Assembly (NCBI RefSeq): GCF_038396675.1
Contig: NC_088932.1
Location: 22,846,001 to 22,910,000 of the forward strand
DNA from: Hydra vulgaris
Taxonomy: Eukaryota; Cnidaria; Hydrozoa; Anthoathecata; Hydridae
Length of the DNA stretch: 64,000 nucleotides
Direction of reading: 5' to 3'
Part shown: positions 37,320-51,143 of the stretch, one piece after another
Numbering within the stretch: position 1 is the first letter of the stretch
Layout of the letters: the number at the start of each line of letters is the position of its first letter
Notes under the pieces: generated by a model
What the model was told of the DNA's origin: nothing
The model's input: only the letters and a program-made list of their open reading frames with translations
Databases searched by the model: none
Translations under genes and position numbers: made by a program

Positions 37320-38260
37320 AACATATAAACTTGGAGTCTGGAAGAAGATCATATTCGATCTTGTCGCTTAATATAAAATAATAGAGGTACTTTGTAATAA
37401 ATTAGCAATCCAAAACATTTGAAAAAATAAATGGTTAAAATAAAATCTCAAAAATTTTTCAATATATTATCCGATGAAAAAATAATATTCTTTAACTTGT
37501 TTTTAAAAACAGAAAAAGAGATAGCTAAATCTAAGTTAGGCTGGACAATTATATTCCAGAGATAAGGTGCTCTATAATCTATGCAAAATTAATTAAACTT
37601 TGTTTGACAAAAGGGTTCCTTTAAATAGTTATTATTTCGCAAACTATATTTATTCTTTACTTTATAGGTAAATAGATCTTCAAAAATATTTAATAATGGG
37701 TTGTTCATACAATAAAACATAAAGTATTATACAAGTTAAGATCATAAACGTTTAATACATACATATCTTTGAATAAATATTTTGTGTTTGAAAAACAATT
37801 TCAAAAATATATTATTCGCATTGCATGTTTCTGATGACGGTAAAGACGTTGCAACTTACTTTTACCTGTATTTCCCCAGGCAATATTTGCATCGTTTATA
37901 TAGCTATGAATAAATGAGTAGTATAGTTGTTTTAAATTATTTATATTTAAATAATTTCTGGCCATTTAGAGGATTTTAATACATTTTGCAACTTTTGTTG
38001 ATATATAATCAATTTGAGTTTTCCATGTCATATTTTCGTCAAGATAAATACCTTGGAATTTTAAAACAGAATCTTTTTTTATTTCTAATTTGTCAATATA
38101 AAGTTTTGGTAAATTATTAGGTAAAAAACGCTTTTTTGCTGAGGACTGGAAAAGGACCCGCTTTGTTTTGTCAATAATCAAGGTTAGTTTATTGCATTTA
38201 AACCAAGTAGAAATTTGTATAAGTTGTTTATTCATATTAAAAAAAGTTTGTTAATGTTTT
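37320..38260 (-). pseudogene. LINE RT C-terminal fragment, 5'-truncated
   Basis: The open part (37966-38235) reads ISTWFKCNKLTLIIDKTKRV, then LKFQGIYLDENMTWKTQIDY. This is the conserved segment that follows the RT catalytic core in CR1/L2-type LINEs. Downstream on the same strand one can follow AWGNTGKSKLQRLYRHQKHA and a Leu-rich tail with many stops to about 37500, then probable 3' untranslated sequence. It ends abruptly at about 38260, as expected for a 5'-truncated insertion. It lies within the large inverted-arm element. Confidence 0.7.
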
Positions 38261-38374
38261 TGTTTGATAAAAATAAACTGGTATGTGAGCAAACATGATG
38301 CTTATAATGTTCGAGGCCTTATCTTGATTGTTTTTTTTTTTTGAGTTTCAAAACACATGCTTGCGGGCGTTTGT

Positions 38375-39027
38375 GGTGTTTAAAAAGATTGTCCGATCCC
38401 TAACCACCTCCACCCTCAACCCTACGGTATGATTTCTAAATGAAGTTTTTGAAAATTTTTTTTGTTATATTAAACTAGATTGAAATTCATCGATAGATGT
38501 TAAATTTTATCAAATAAAAAGTTTTTTGTTAAAAGTTACGATCATTTAAAGTTATTTTAGGGGGTAAATAGGGGGCAGAATTTTGAACTTCTTATGGCCA
38601 TAAATCTTAAACAAAAAGAGATTTTTTGATAAAATATAAAATTTTTCGATAAATTTTGATTTAATTCCAAATAAACCTTGAAAAAAATGTTTATGATTTT
38701 AGGAGACGTAGTCTAGGAAAGGGGTAATTAGGGGTCAGTACGGGTTATTTTAGCTTAAATTCTCTAAACCTTATGCAAGTCATTCTCATTTGATACCAGT
38801 ATCACAATACTAGAAACTTGAAGTATGCCACATGCCCTTAGTTACTTATCTTCAACAACAAAAATACTGGGCACTCGCCAAAATACGTGATTTCTTCCCA
38901 GGCCCCCGTGAGAAAAAGTTGTTTTTTCAATTTTTGGAACAAGGAAGAGTCTTCTGATGATAAATATATAAAAAAAAATTTCAGAGGATGTATTGTAATG
39001 TCTTTGAGCATGTTCATATGCACCGTG
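38375..39027 (-). repeat. Right inverted arm of the large element
   Basis: Reverse-complement counterpart of 34454-34985 with an extra internal segment; the outer edge is CACCGTG (CACGGTG inverted). Confidence 0.75.
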
Positions 39028-40229
<1,202 letters not shown>

Positions 40230-40720
40230 GTTTACCCCAATCTTTTCCCCTCTATCTTTATTATTAAGAAACTTTTTGCTTTCTCTATCATATTATCATT
40301 TATCTATCACTTTTTTCTAAGTTTGTATTTTCTTTAGCTCTCTTCCAAAACCATTTCATTTATAATGTTCTTTTTAATGCAATTGATCTAGCTTTTTTTT
40401 TTACCATCCCAGAAATGCTAATTACTTATAGTGACTTCAATGTTCTTCATACTGAATGGTTTAGCTCTAAATGTCATCTTGCATACTTTTAACGGTGTCT
40501 GAAAACAAACAAGCGTTAATACCAAAAACCTTTGATTTTGCGATATCATAGAAAGCTGATCGGAAATATCCATATTTCCGATCAGCTTTCTAGACAACCC
40601 CCAGTCTTCTTTACTTGTTCCATTTTTGTGTGTGTGTGCGTGTTTCTGACCTTCGCTTGTCATCAGACTCTCCTCTATTAAGTTTCTTTCCTAAGTTAAA
40701 ACTGCATTAATAATATATCG
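40230..40720 (+). pseudogene. LINE endonuclease remnant
   Basis: Around 40425-40470 the plus strand encodes SDFNVLHTEWFSSKCHLAYF, a diverged match to GDFNAHHSEWFGSSVSDSARF in the LINE at 30647. Further downstream FLDNPQSSLLVPFLCV and VSDLRLSSDSPLL match the FPDSPNHLPSLLDLCLVSDP segment in order. Upstream (40320-40400) weak similarity to the preceding LINE region is visible in shifted frames. The copy is full of stops and interrupted by a hairpin at 40550-40591. Confidence 0.6.
40550..40591. repeat. Perfect hairpin inside the LINE remnant
   Basis: AGAAAGCTGATCGGAAATAT, two bases, then its exact reverse complement. Confidence 0.97.
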
Positions 40721-41227
40721 TAGAAATGGTAAGTTAATTTAATAAATTGGAGTTAGTTTTTCTTTATCTGAGGGGGTAAGGAGTTAGGAGTGGATAGATA
40801 AAAGAAAAAAGCAAATCAAATAAAACTATGTAAAAAAGTATTTTATTAATTCACAGCAACAGAGTTAAATTTCAACTTGAAATATATTTGTAAACTCAAC
40901 AAAAAATGGACCAAAATATCTTAGATTTGCAAAATTTAAAGTAAAAAGCTAAAAAACTATTTTGTGCAAAACTTGAGTTGTCTGAGTATGCAACAAAATT
41001 TGATTATTATGGATTTTACATAAAATGAATTAAATTAAAACAATAAGTACCCAAAAATTAAAAATTTGGAACCTTACAAACTTATGAATAGGTGTTGTTT
41101 ATTTCAATATAAATTATTGTTGGTAATGTAGCTGAAGATATTGCTACATCTATTCAAAATAAAGAAAGCTCTCAATGATAAAAAGAAAAAAATGTTTTTT
41201 TATTTTAAAAGGAGCAAAAAGCACTAG
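40721..41227. other. AT-rich spacer
   Basis: Nothing recognised. Confidence 0.5.
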
Positions 41228-41345
41228 TAATATTAATCTCAATAAAGTAAGATTAATATAAATAAAGTAATATTAATATAAATCAATAAATTAATATTAA
41301 TATAAATCAATAAAGTAATATTAATATAAATCAATAAAGTAATAA
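41228..41345. repeat. 24-bp tandem repeat
   Basis: About five copies of AGTAATATTAATATAAATCA plus ATAA, with the first copies degenerate. Confidence 0.85.
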
Positions 41346-41549
41346 TAACCTGGATAAAATAATATTTTTACATAATATTTTACAGTTTATTTAAACGCTT
41401 TATTTAAATGCCACATTATTGTTAGCAAAAACAAAATATTGTATTTATAATAACAAAGATTGTTATACTGCTACAAATAAAAAAAACAATAGCAAAGAAA
41501 ATTAAAAAAAAATTTTCCACAATACCCGGCTAACAGTTTTTAAGAAGAA

Positions 41550-41622
41550 AAAAAGTGACGTTATTTTCAACAAAAAGTGACGTTATTTTCAACAAAAAGT
41601 GACGTTATTTTTAACAAAAAGT
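41550..41622. repeat. 22-bp tandem repeat
   Basis: Just over three copies of AAAAAGTGACGTTATTTTCA plus AC. Each carries TGACGT, a CREB/ATF-type core that may be coincidental. Confidence 0.9.
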
Positions 41623-44600
41623 CTGAAAAAATATCTTTAGAAGACTTTTTCTAGATTTTTTCTTTAAAATATTTTTTCATTAAAATATGGTTTTATATTT
41701 ATTATTTCTATTGTAAATATGTGACTTTTTATTTTTATGTTTATGTTCCTTATATTAATTATATAACGGCAAACTTTATGTTACAAAAGTAAAGTATAAA
41801 TAATAATAATAATCGAAACTGTAAAAAGTAAAAAAAAGTTCTAAACGGTAAAAGGTAAGAAAAAAATAAATATAAATATCAAAATACAGTTTTTATTTTA
41901 GAGTTTAATGATCGTCATTTAAGCACTTTTTATTATAAAATAAAGTACCAGATGGGGATCGGCAAATACAAAAAGAAATATATTAATTTTTCTCTAGCGA
42001 CTCTGTTTATATAATAGTACATTGTTTATTCTTTTAGACAGTAGAATAACCAACAAAACGTTATTTTTGCGTTGTTTCAAAAACTTGAACCAGAAATTTG
42101 TTTAAATTATAAAATAAATAGATACTATAATATTAAATATAGTTTTTTATACCAGTGATTAGGCTCCAACGATTTCTTATAAAGTCATTAGCAGTGACAA
42201 ATATTTTCTCTCGTGTAAGAATTCTCTGTTGTATGAGAAAGAAGTAAGTATTGCCAAATATGCAACATTGGTCAGGAGGAAGGTGTGATTTACCTGGTTT
42301 AAATGCTATTTAGTGGTGTTTTGTGATAAGATCGTTAGGACTTTTTAGACCACCTAAATAACTTTAAAAAAAAATTATAAAATAATCAAAATGGAAGTTA
42401 TGCTTCAGAAGGTCTATTTGCTTATCTCTTTCATTTCTATTTATTACTTTGACTAAAGGTTTTGAATAACTTTTTATAATTCAAAAGTCTCTATAATCTC
42501 GACGTTAAACATTTAAATTTCAAAGTAGAGCAGTTTTACTGATAAAGATTTTTTTAATTATTGTTTTAAATGGAAAAATCTAAGTACATCTTGAGGTTTT
42601 TCAAAAAAATTTTATTAAAAAAAAATGATTATAAAGTAAAGCCAATTAAAAAAACCAAACTTTTTGTTAAAGCTAAACATGAATGAACAACTATTAAAAG
42701 AAGTATAAGGGTAGAGTGGGGCATTTAGAGACACTTAAGAAACAAATGCTAGTTGCGGATAAACTAATCATCGTTAACACTGCTTTTTATAAATTTCCTA
42801 AAATTCATTAATATAAGAAAATGAAAAAATAAAAAAAAGTTTCTTAAATAAGTTACAACAACCAAAGTAACGAAACTCTAGACAAGCAAAACTTTTACAT
42901 TTTGCAAGAGGGTGGGGCAAAACGGGACAGTTAAAAAACAGCGGGTTATCCTTTCATGTAATGCTTTAAAAATGATGAAAAATGAACGCTATTTATCGTC
43001 TAAATATGTTCCGACATTAAACTCTAACCTATATATTATAAAATTTGAAAATAAACAAAAAAATTTTATGGATCACATAAATCACGCAAAAAATATCCTG
43101 AAACTAATTGGCAACATTTTTGATGAGCTGGGTTATTAGCAATATGCCAATGTAGAGCAAACTCAAATAAGCCATTTGTATCAACAGCTTTTCTAGTTTT
43201 AAGTTCCTTTTTACTCGCATATAAAACTGCATTTCATCCCATTTTGGATGATTGATCTTTCTTAAATCATTTCTTTCCTTCTTTGTATACTTTAAGCACT
43301 ATTAATAATCGAAGTTAAGTTATAAAAATAAGAACTTTATTTTATTAACTAATTATTACTAAGAATGCTTTTGTAAATAAGAAAAATAATATTTTAGATT
43401 AAAAACAAAATCATTAAACTGTAAACAGCTTCACCACAAGGTAGTAATATATTCAATTACATAAATAGCTTCTTGTCCCGATATGGCCCACAAAAGTTAT
43501 ATTACTGAAATTAATACTATTCAAAATATTCAATTCCAGATATTTTTTTAAAACCAGATTCTAAAAGAGGATAAAAAATACTGTCTTAAAAATATAAATA
43601 CTTTTTATAAATAAAGCAAACTAGCAATAGTTCAAGATAAATCTTTTATCGTTGTATCGCGTAAGAAAATACGCAAATTTTGTTTTTCGCAAACTTACTG
43701 ATGCATTATGGTACTTTTAATGCATTTCGGTATTTTTAAAATTAATTTTTTTCTTACAACAATAAAGCACAATAACCTAAAATGTTTTATCAAAAAAATA
43801 ATTTTTAGCTAAGATACAAGATTTCAGGCATAACCTTTTTACAACTTCTGCAAGAAAATCGTTATTACGTCTCAATAACAATGGAGATACATATGAATAT
43901 AAAATATTCTTTAGACTTAAAAAATTTGAATTATAAAACGACGAACATGCAAATATAACTAGAATCTTACTACTACTTTTGGATTAATAATTACTAATTG
44001 ACTAATTTATATAAAAGATATACAGTAATTAGAGCAAAATGCTTTAACCATATCAGATAAATCGTATTTAAACTTGTTTATAAGTCAATTTAAGTACCTG
44101 TAAATAAAGTTGGAAAAGACCATAAAATTATGTGAGTTTAAATAATATAATGTATGGTCTAAAAAATGATCGAAAACCAAGTCTTGTTTCAAACGATAAA
44201 TATCTTAGAGTTCTAAATCAGTTGAAATATTAGCCGATTTCATAATGCAAAAAATTACTTAATTTCCAAACAATAAACATATTCATTTTAGTTTGATAGT
44301 ATTGTAAAGAGTCTAAAAAAAGTAACATAACCTAGCTTTTCGGGTTAGATTGCATCATGTATTGCATGCAAGTTAGATTGCATCATGCAATAATCATTTT
44401 ATCACTTAATTGCGTTCTCTACTTGATTACAGTATGTCCCATAGCATCAAAGCATTTTTCTGCCTCAACTGAATATGCTAGTAAAGACTATAAAACACAG
44501 TTAAGTTTTTAAGCACTTTGGATGCTTATTTGATCTTTCAAATACAGACATATTAAAGTTAAAACACTTAAAAAATTTCTCACATCAATGTCTGATGTTA

Positions 44601-45663
44601 TTTTTAACCTTTTAAAAGTTATTGAAAAATATAATTTAATTTTTAACATTAAAATTTTGTTAATTTGTACGGATATGACAATAGCTACATATCGCAGCTT
44701 TATAGTAAATATTTTTATTACGATATGTCAATAGATACACATAGTAGCTTTTTAACTAACTATAAAATCTGCATTTAACCGATGGCTCCATAGCTCCATA
44801 TAGACATTAAAAAAAAAAAACGTTGTATTAAAATTAAAACAGCGAGCAACAAATTAAAATTGTTTGGTAAGTAGTAGAAGTTTATGTTTTAATGCCCCAA
44901 TTGCCCCAATTGCCCCAAATATTATACGTAGAGCAGTTAAATATAGAGCATAGAGCAGTTAAATCTATTTAACTGCATAATAAATTTATTTAACATGCAG
45001 TTAAGCAGATTTAACCGCGTAATAAGTGAATTTTTGTTTAATCTAAGATTGTTTTCAACAAGTATATCTAGTGTTACTTAAAATTTCCAACATTAAAAAT
45101 ATTTAATCTTGATAGTTCTGAGCAAAATCTACTAATAAGGCGAATAAATCGTATCCTAAAACAAACGCGAACAAAAAGAAAGCTCAGCACAAATTAAAAT
45201 TCAAAAACTAACCTCGTGATCAAACAAATTCTTTATCAGAGAATCACACATATGGAACTAAGAACAAGCAAACTATGTAGCTTTAGGTACCAGACTTAAG
45301 AGGCTCATGAAAAACATCATAATATTTTAATAACAAACCCGGATTGATAGGAAACTTATTGAACATCGCATTTAGTACTTAAGTAACAAACAACAATATA
45401 TAACAAGAACCTATAAAAAAGCATTTCCTCGACTTTTCGAATTACAAAACAAATATGAAAATCAAATTAGAAAAATTATTAATAAAAAAAGAGAACTTAA
45501 AATAGCTTAAAATAAACACACAACTTTTTCAATTTTTCTTTTCGGTTTTTCTTTTCTTTTTTACTAACATGCGTATATTCTTTTCACTTTGAAGTGATTA
45601 TGAAAATTTATAATTTTATATATTATCACGAGACTTTGCATTCAAATATATTAATAATAAATA
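41623..45663. other. Gene-poor AT-rich stretch
   Basis: No gene was recognised. Two GTGGGGCA-type islands (42714-42732, with GGGGCATTTAGAGAC; 42908-42930, with GGGGCAAAACGGGAC) and a CCCCAATTG triplet repeat (44897-44920) look like repeat-family debris. The 75-codon frame at 42912-43139 begins within the second island and has no recognised motif. Confidence 0.45.
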
Positions 45664-46274
45664 GTAGGAAGGTTTTTAAATGTTTGAAATAATCAACTTT
45701 TAAACAAAAATATTGCAAATTTTTTTACGTTCATATGTATGACGAAAATATTCTTCACAAAAAAAAAAAAAAAAATGTGATAGGAGAATGGGAACAAGAA
45801 ACCTTAAAATCTTAGCCCCCTACCCTAAACGTGAGGGCAATGAGTTGAATTATTTATTTTTTTCATTAATATAAAGTAGATATGTATTCATTGACAGATT
45901 TCAAATTTTATGTTTAAATTATGCACTGTTCAGTTTTTATGACCATGTAAAGTTTGTGGCCCCCTCAAATTGAGGGGGGGGTTATTCTTTACATGGTCAT
46001 AAAAACTAAACACTAAATAATTTAAGTATAAAATCTAAAATCTGTCAATGAATACATAACTAATTTATATATATGAAAAATAAATAATTCAACTCATTGC
46101 CCTCACGTTTAGGGTAGGGGGGGGGGGCTCAGATTTTAGGGATTCTTGTTCCCATTCTCCTATCACAGTAGTTTTTCTTGTGAAGAATATTTTCGTCATA
46201 CATATAAATTTTCAATATTCTTTTTGTTTAAAAGTTGGTTATTTTAAACATTTAAAAACCTTCCTACGGCACTG
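45664..46274. mobile_element. 600-bp foldback (hAT-like MITE)
   Basis: The left half (from TAGGAAGGTTTTTAAATG) is the reverse complement of the right half (ending CATTTAAAAACCTTCCTA) over about 290 bp each. Landmarks such as GTATTCATTGACAGATTT and TTTTTATGACCATGTAAAG are matched on both sides of a short central loop near 45950-45985. The right end reads, inverted, CAGTGCCGTAGGAAGG, a hAT-type terminus; the left end lacks the first bases. No target duplication is visible and no gene lies inside. Confidence 0.8.
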
Positions 46275-49200
46275 AATATAGTGCATTAGATATTGATAAC
46301 ACGACACCGAGTTTTTTGTAGAAGTTGTTTGTTATATAAGTTTTGTAGAGGTTGTTTTGTAGAGGTTTTTTTGTAGAGATTGTTTATTGAAGTTATTTTA
46401 ATATTATTTATTTTTATATAATTCATTTTTTATAAACTCGCACAAGCTATTTTTATATAAACGAGCTATAAGACATAGATAATTAAAATGACGTAAAGAT
46501 TTATTTGTCTAAATTTGTCGTATTTGTCAAATTCGTATATGATTTTCTCCCATTATAATTATTATATTTGCAAAAGATAAGCGCAAATACGACTTAATTC
46601 AGAGACAGTAGCCTCTAAATTGAACAAAAAAAAAACTTTATGTAAAACACACTCTACATGGTTTTAGAACTGGAACAAAATACCCTCAAAAATTGCGACC
46701 AAATACAGTTAAGGACCAACTCGTTTTACAGTTTAAGGAAAAAGCAAAATAATGTAAAAAGGTATTTTAACGGTTTCTATTTTATGTTAATTTATTGGAA
46801 AGACTTAAAAAACTAAAATTAAACAGTATATAGTTTTGGCGAAAAACCTCTTAAAAATTTGCTATGGCAGGTTTTGGGTGACCGGAATACTCTTTTTTTC
46901 GTAGGAGCGCAACAATTTATTATACTTACTTTTTTGCGTAAAAAGACTATTCTGGGCACCCTAGGCAAGTTATTTAATGTGAACCAACCTTAGTAAGTTG
47001 TTAGTGTTTAACAGCATTATCGGTATTGGGTGTTTAACAACGTTTTAATTTTAGTGGTTAAATCGTCTCTTATTTTGCATACTTAAAGCCAATATAATGT
47101 GGCTAGAAATCTGCTTCATCAAATAACTGAACACTTGTTTTTAAATTGTTTTTATTGGTTTGAGCTGTTACTAACAAGTAACTTGCTTATGGGATTTGCA
47201 GTCCTTCGGACCAAATTGCTCTCTCTTATGTTACAAATATTTCTATCTAGTCGTTAGCATATTTTCTACCAAGGTGGTTCATTATTCAACCGGTACGGTT
47301 CATCATATGACTGTAATATTAAATAACTATTTAACTTTTGCAAATTAACAAAAAGAAAAAAAAAATGGTTCAAATAATATTAATTGTTAAACTATTTACA
47401 TAAACTTATTATTATCAATTTTGATTAATTAGAAAAAAATAGAGATTATTTTAACGGGGGATAATAATAGAGGGCGTGGTACTATAAACTGCAACAATTT
47501 CCTAAAATTCTAAGTGACTTGACCTGTATAAATATATATAAAGGTATTTACTTTATTATAGTAGCATCATATAAAAAACTTTTTTGCTCACAAATATTAC
47601 CTTTACACTTTTAAAAACTACAAATTGTTTCATGAAAATTAACAGAATGTTTCTTGTAACAAACTTAACGGTTTTTATCACGTTTACTTCCAATCTTTAT
47701 AATAAAAAACCATTTACATTTTTAGGTCTTGTTTTTATTGAGAACCAAAGCAGATGTTAAATGTTGTTTCCTTATCTTTTTTAATCAGATATAGTTTACT
47801 TTGTTTGATTGTTTATAGTTTACTTTTGCTTAAGGCGGTACAATACCAAATATTTTCTAAAAATTGAAAAAAAAAGTGAATTTTTGATATTTCGCATATT
47901 TGATAGACAATTTATTGTAGATTATTAATATAAAAACTTATTGCCATTTTTTTTTAATTTTTTGATAAATTAACTAAAAAAGTTTATATTGGCATGACGA
48001 GAAAATTTTAACTTCTATTGCGTTTTTCTCCGTTTTCAAATTTTGAGAAACATTGTCTAATTGTAAACATGATATCTTGAGAAGCAGAAATGCAAATCAC
48101 TTCAAATGTTCATGTTTATTATACATGTATCTAGGTAATGATATTCGAAATTTTTAAATTCTGCTCCAATCTTTCTTTTTTTACTTTTAAGGTCTGAAAA
48201 AATTTTTTTTTTTAATTGATGTAAAAAAAGTTGATATAATTTTTTATGTACTTTAAAAATTTTAAAATCCAAATGTCGATACCATACCTTACATGTCTAG
48301 AACAAAGGTAAAAAATTTCATAGATTTTGTGTTGATGTATTTCAGGTTATCGTGTTTTAAATAGACCCATTTAAAATGAATGTTTTTCGATAAACTCGAG
48401 GCAAAGTAATCGTAAGTAAAATGAGGTATAAAATAGCTTTCTAGGTTAATGTAATATTTATTGATATAAAACTTATCGTTTTTTTTTTTTTAAGTTTTAT
48501 CATTTTTGAATAATTGGTGGCGGACCATCTTAATGATTACGTTTTATAAAAGTTATGGTTTACGGGCTTGCAAAATGTTTTTGTATTCAAATGAAAACGT
48601 TTTGTAAAAGTTTTTGTTACGCGCTTGCAAAACTTTTTGTATTCAAAGTTAATTTGCAAAGAGTCATATCTGTAATCTTAGGTAAGAGGATTTAATGGGT
48701 TACAAAAGAATGCAAGAATCATTAGTATGTTTAAGTATCAGATGGCATCAACAGGAAATTATTATTGTTACAAAGTAGTTTGTTTTTTAATGAAAACAGA
48801 AATTTTTTAAAATAGTATAATGCAGTATAACAATGTACTGTATAATGTATAACAATGTACTGTACAATATTTAACAATGTGAACAAATAAAAAATTCTCA
48901 AATGGTTTTGCTTTATGTAGCTAAATCCTTATTTTTTTCTTTATTAAGTTTTTAACGGATTTTATGTTTTAAATAGTTAAAACACTTTCGATTTGTATGT
49001 TTTAGAATTACCTCTTTATCAAATATTATACTGTAATCAAAATTTATAACATAATCATTTGTTAATATCAGAAAACTATTTTTTTTTATTACTATAATAA
49101 TAGTAAATTATTAAATACATCATTTCAATTGTTAAACCTCATTGTTAAATACTTCGTGAGTAAGTACTTCTTGATAAAATGCTTCTTTAAAACAATTATT

Positions 49201-50600
49201 AATATTAATTTAAAGGTCAAATTTTAAATAAAAGTATTGGTTTTTATATTATTAACTCTGCGTTAATATTAATCAAAACAGCCATATTATCAACTCTGAA
49301 TATAATGAACATTTTAAAGTTATCTTTTTTACTAATAAATGTTATTAATTTTTATAAAATATTTTGAGATTATATTCGTTAAAAAATATGTTTACGAACG
49401 GTGAAAAAAGTGACTTTAATTGAATTGAGTACGATTGTCGTAGTTGCAAATAGTTACAAAATAGGTTCTATAAGTAGATATGAAAATAAGATGATGAACA
49501 ATAAAATACTTTTGTTAATGTGTGTAAACCCATTTTGAATTTCAGTTGCTCATCAAACAACCATATAGCAGCGTTTACTTTTCTGTTGCAGTGCTTGTTT
49601 TATAATAAAAAATAATGCATTACTTTTTTATACTATTTGTTTATTTACAGTAGCTATCAATTGTTATTTTATATTTATTTTCAATTGTATATTTACATTA
49701 ATGATAAATTGTTAATCAATGTAATTAAAAAACCCATGAACAAGCTACGTAGTTTGGTGCTTTATTCTTAAATATATTTTTTTAATCGCAAGTAATTGAT
49801 TATAATTCTCCAGTCTATATACAATCATAGTATATACCTCATTTTTATAAGTTTGAAATTATTTTGCTTAATTATTGCACACAAAGTTAACCATAAAGTT
49901 TGGAATTTGCACCTCTTTAAGTTAAATAACTTATAAATAAATGTTTTTTTGTTAAATACCTCATTTTTAAACAAATATTTCTAAACAAAATAATTAATTA
50001 ACTCATTAACATATATAATATAATAACGAATATATAAAAATAAATTTAAAATGACATATTGTCATAGATACTAAATTTATATAGATATATAACAGTTTAT
50101 TAGTTACCTTGAAGTTTTGGGGAATAAATGTATTTTCAATAAAAAATTAACACTTAATAGTGATAAAAAAGTTTGCATAAAGCGTACAAAAATCAAACTT
50201 TTTTGAATTTTTGAAAACTTAGGGTTTGCACCTATAAAAAAATTTAGGTTTGAGTACAGTAGTTTGATTGAGCAACTTTAGGGCGAGTTTGTGTTTTTAG
50301 AGCAACTTTGGGGTAAAACTTTGTTAACTACAACTAAAAAACTATAATCTTTTTTTATTCAAAAGCCTAAGTGTTGCAATCAAGTAAATGATAAAAGCTT
50401 TTAGATTTTATCTGCTACATAAAACATCAATTGCTTTCTAATTGAAACTGAATGGTTTCTTTGCTTTAAAAATGTATTCTGCATAAGTATCATCTCTTTT
50501 TTAAGTGGTTATTTTTACTAGCGAAGATAAATTGGCACTTTTGTTATTAATTCTTGTTTAAATACAAAACTTTATTTTTATTTTACTTTTTTTTTTTTTT
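46275..50600. other. Gene-poor AT-rich stretch
   Basis: No gene was recognised. A roughly 55-bp direct duplication lies at 48540-48655 (ACGTTTTATAAAAGTTATGG and ACGTTTTGTAAAAGTTTTTG, each followed by GCTTGCAAAA). A GC-richer island of unknown nature lies at 47170-47240 (GGGATTTGCAGTCCTTCGGA). Confidence 0.45.
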
Positions 50601-50625
50601 TTTTTGATATTAATCTTTGCATCAG

Positions 50626-50750
50626 GACCAATGAATGTGAAGAACTTGACTGATGAATGTGAAGAATGGACCAATGAATGTGAAGAACTTGATAAAGAAG
50701 CAGAAGAAGAAGAAGCAGATGTTTTATTTAAATTTAAGAAACTGAAATAA
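50626..50750 (+). CDS. Possible terminal coding exon of an unknown gene
   Basis: A long T-tract (50585-50605) and CTTTGCATCAG form a good 3' splice acceptor ending at 50625. One frame is open from there to TAA at 50748-50750. It encodes an acidic tail with two DECEEW/NECEELD units (residues about 9-24), an E-rich run (KEAEEEEADVLF) and a basic end (KFKKLK). AATAAA overlaps the stop (50746-50751) and could serve as a polyadenylation signal. An imperfect ATGAATGTGAAGAA repeat (three copies) underlies the sequence. No upstream exon was recognised. It could be a retrocopy fragment or chance. Confidence 0.3.
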
Positions 50751-51086
50751 AAAATATTGAAATTTAAAATTTATGAAGAAAAAAAAGATTTAGAATATTA
50801 TATAAAAAAAATTTTTGTATTGATTCCAAAAAAGTTTTGTATTGATTCCAAAATCTAATTGCAAAAGTGCTTTTAATATATATGATATAAGCTTTTTACA
50901 GTAAACACTTGATGCATTAAAGATGTCTTTTTCAGGAGTTGCTGTGTTTGCTGTTTGAATATAGCTTATCAACATTAAGTAAAGTTTTTAGTAGGGATTT
51001 TTGTCGAATGACAAGACGAGAAAAGACTTCGCATCTTTAACTAACTTATTTCAAGATGCTTTCCGGAAGAAAAGCCTCTTGAAATC

Positions 51087-51143
51087 AGGTACTTTTGTTT
51101 AAAACTGACTTTTGAAATAAGTCTGTTTTAAACAAAAGTACCT
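51087..51143. repeat. Hairpin, 19-bp perfect arms
   Basis: AGGTACTTTTGTTTAAAAC and its reverse complement, 19-base loop. Confidence 0.95.

Larger units (their letters stand above)
34454..39027. mobile_element. Large DNA element with more than 500-bp inverted arms
   Basis: The region 34454 to about 34985 reappears, diverged and inverted, at about 38375-39027. Shared landmarks are CACGGTGCA at the outer edges, TTTATCATCAGAAGACTCTT, GATAAGTAACTAAG, TGATACTGGTATCAAAT, TTTACCCCCT and GATAAAATTTAAC. The left arm lacks about 120-150 bases present in the right. Between the arms lies a transposase remnant on the minus strand (35387-37030), and a LINE fragment has inserted (37320-38260). I read this as one old cut-and-paste element with very long terminal inverted repeats. 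Two independent insertions of the same repeat in opposite orientation would be the alternative; no clear target duplication is visible. Confidence 0.6.

Noticed and set aside
41550-41622. TGACGT repeats as a CREB-type enhancer
   Set aside because: They come from a 22-bp tandem repeat with no nearby gene; the motif is probably incidental.
42912-43139. 75-codon plus-strand frame
   Set aside because: No motif recognised, AT-rich codon use like the flanks, and it begins inside a repeat-like GGGGCAAAACGGGAC block.
47170-47240. Possible tRNA or small RNA gene in a GC-richer island
   Set aside because: No cloverleaf, TTCGA-type loop or RNA polymerase III box A/B pair could be drawn.
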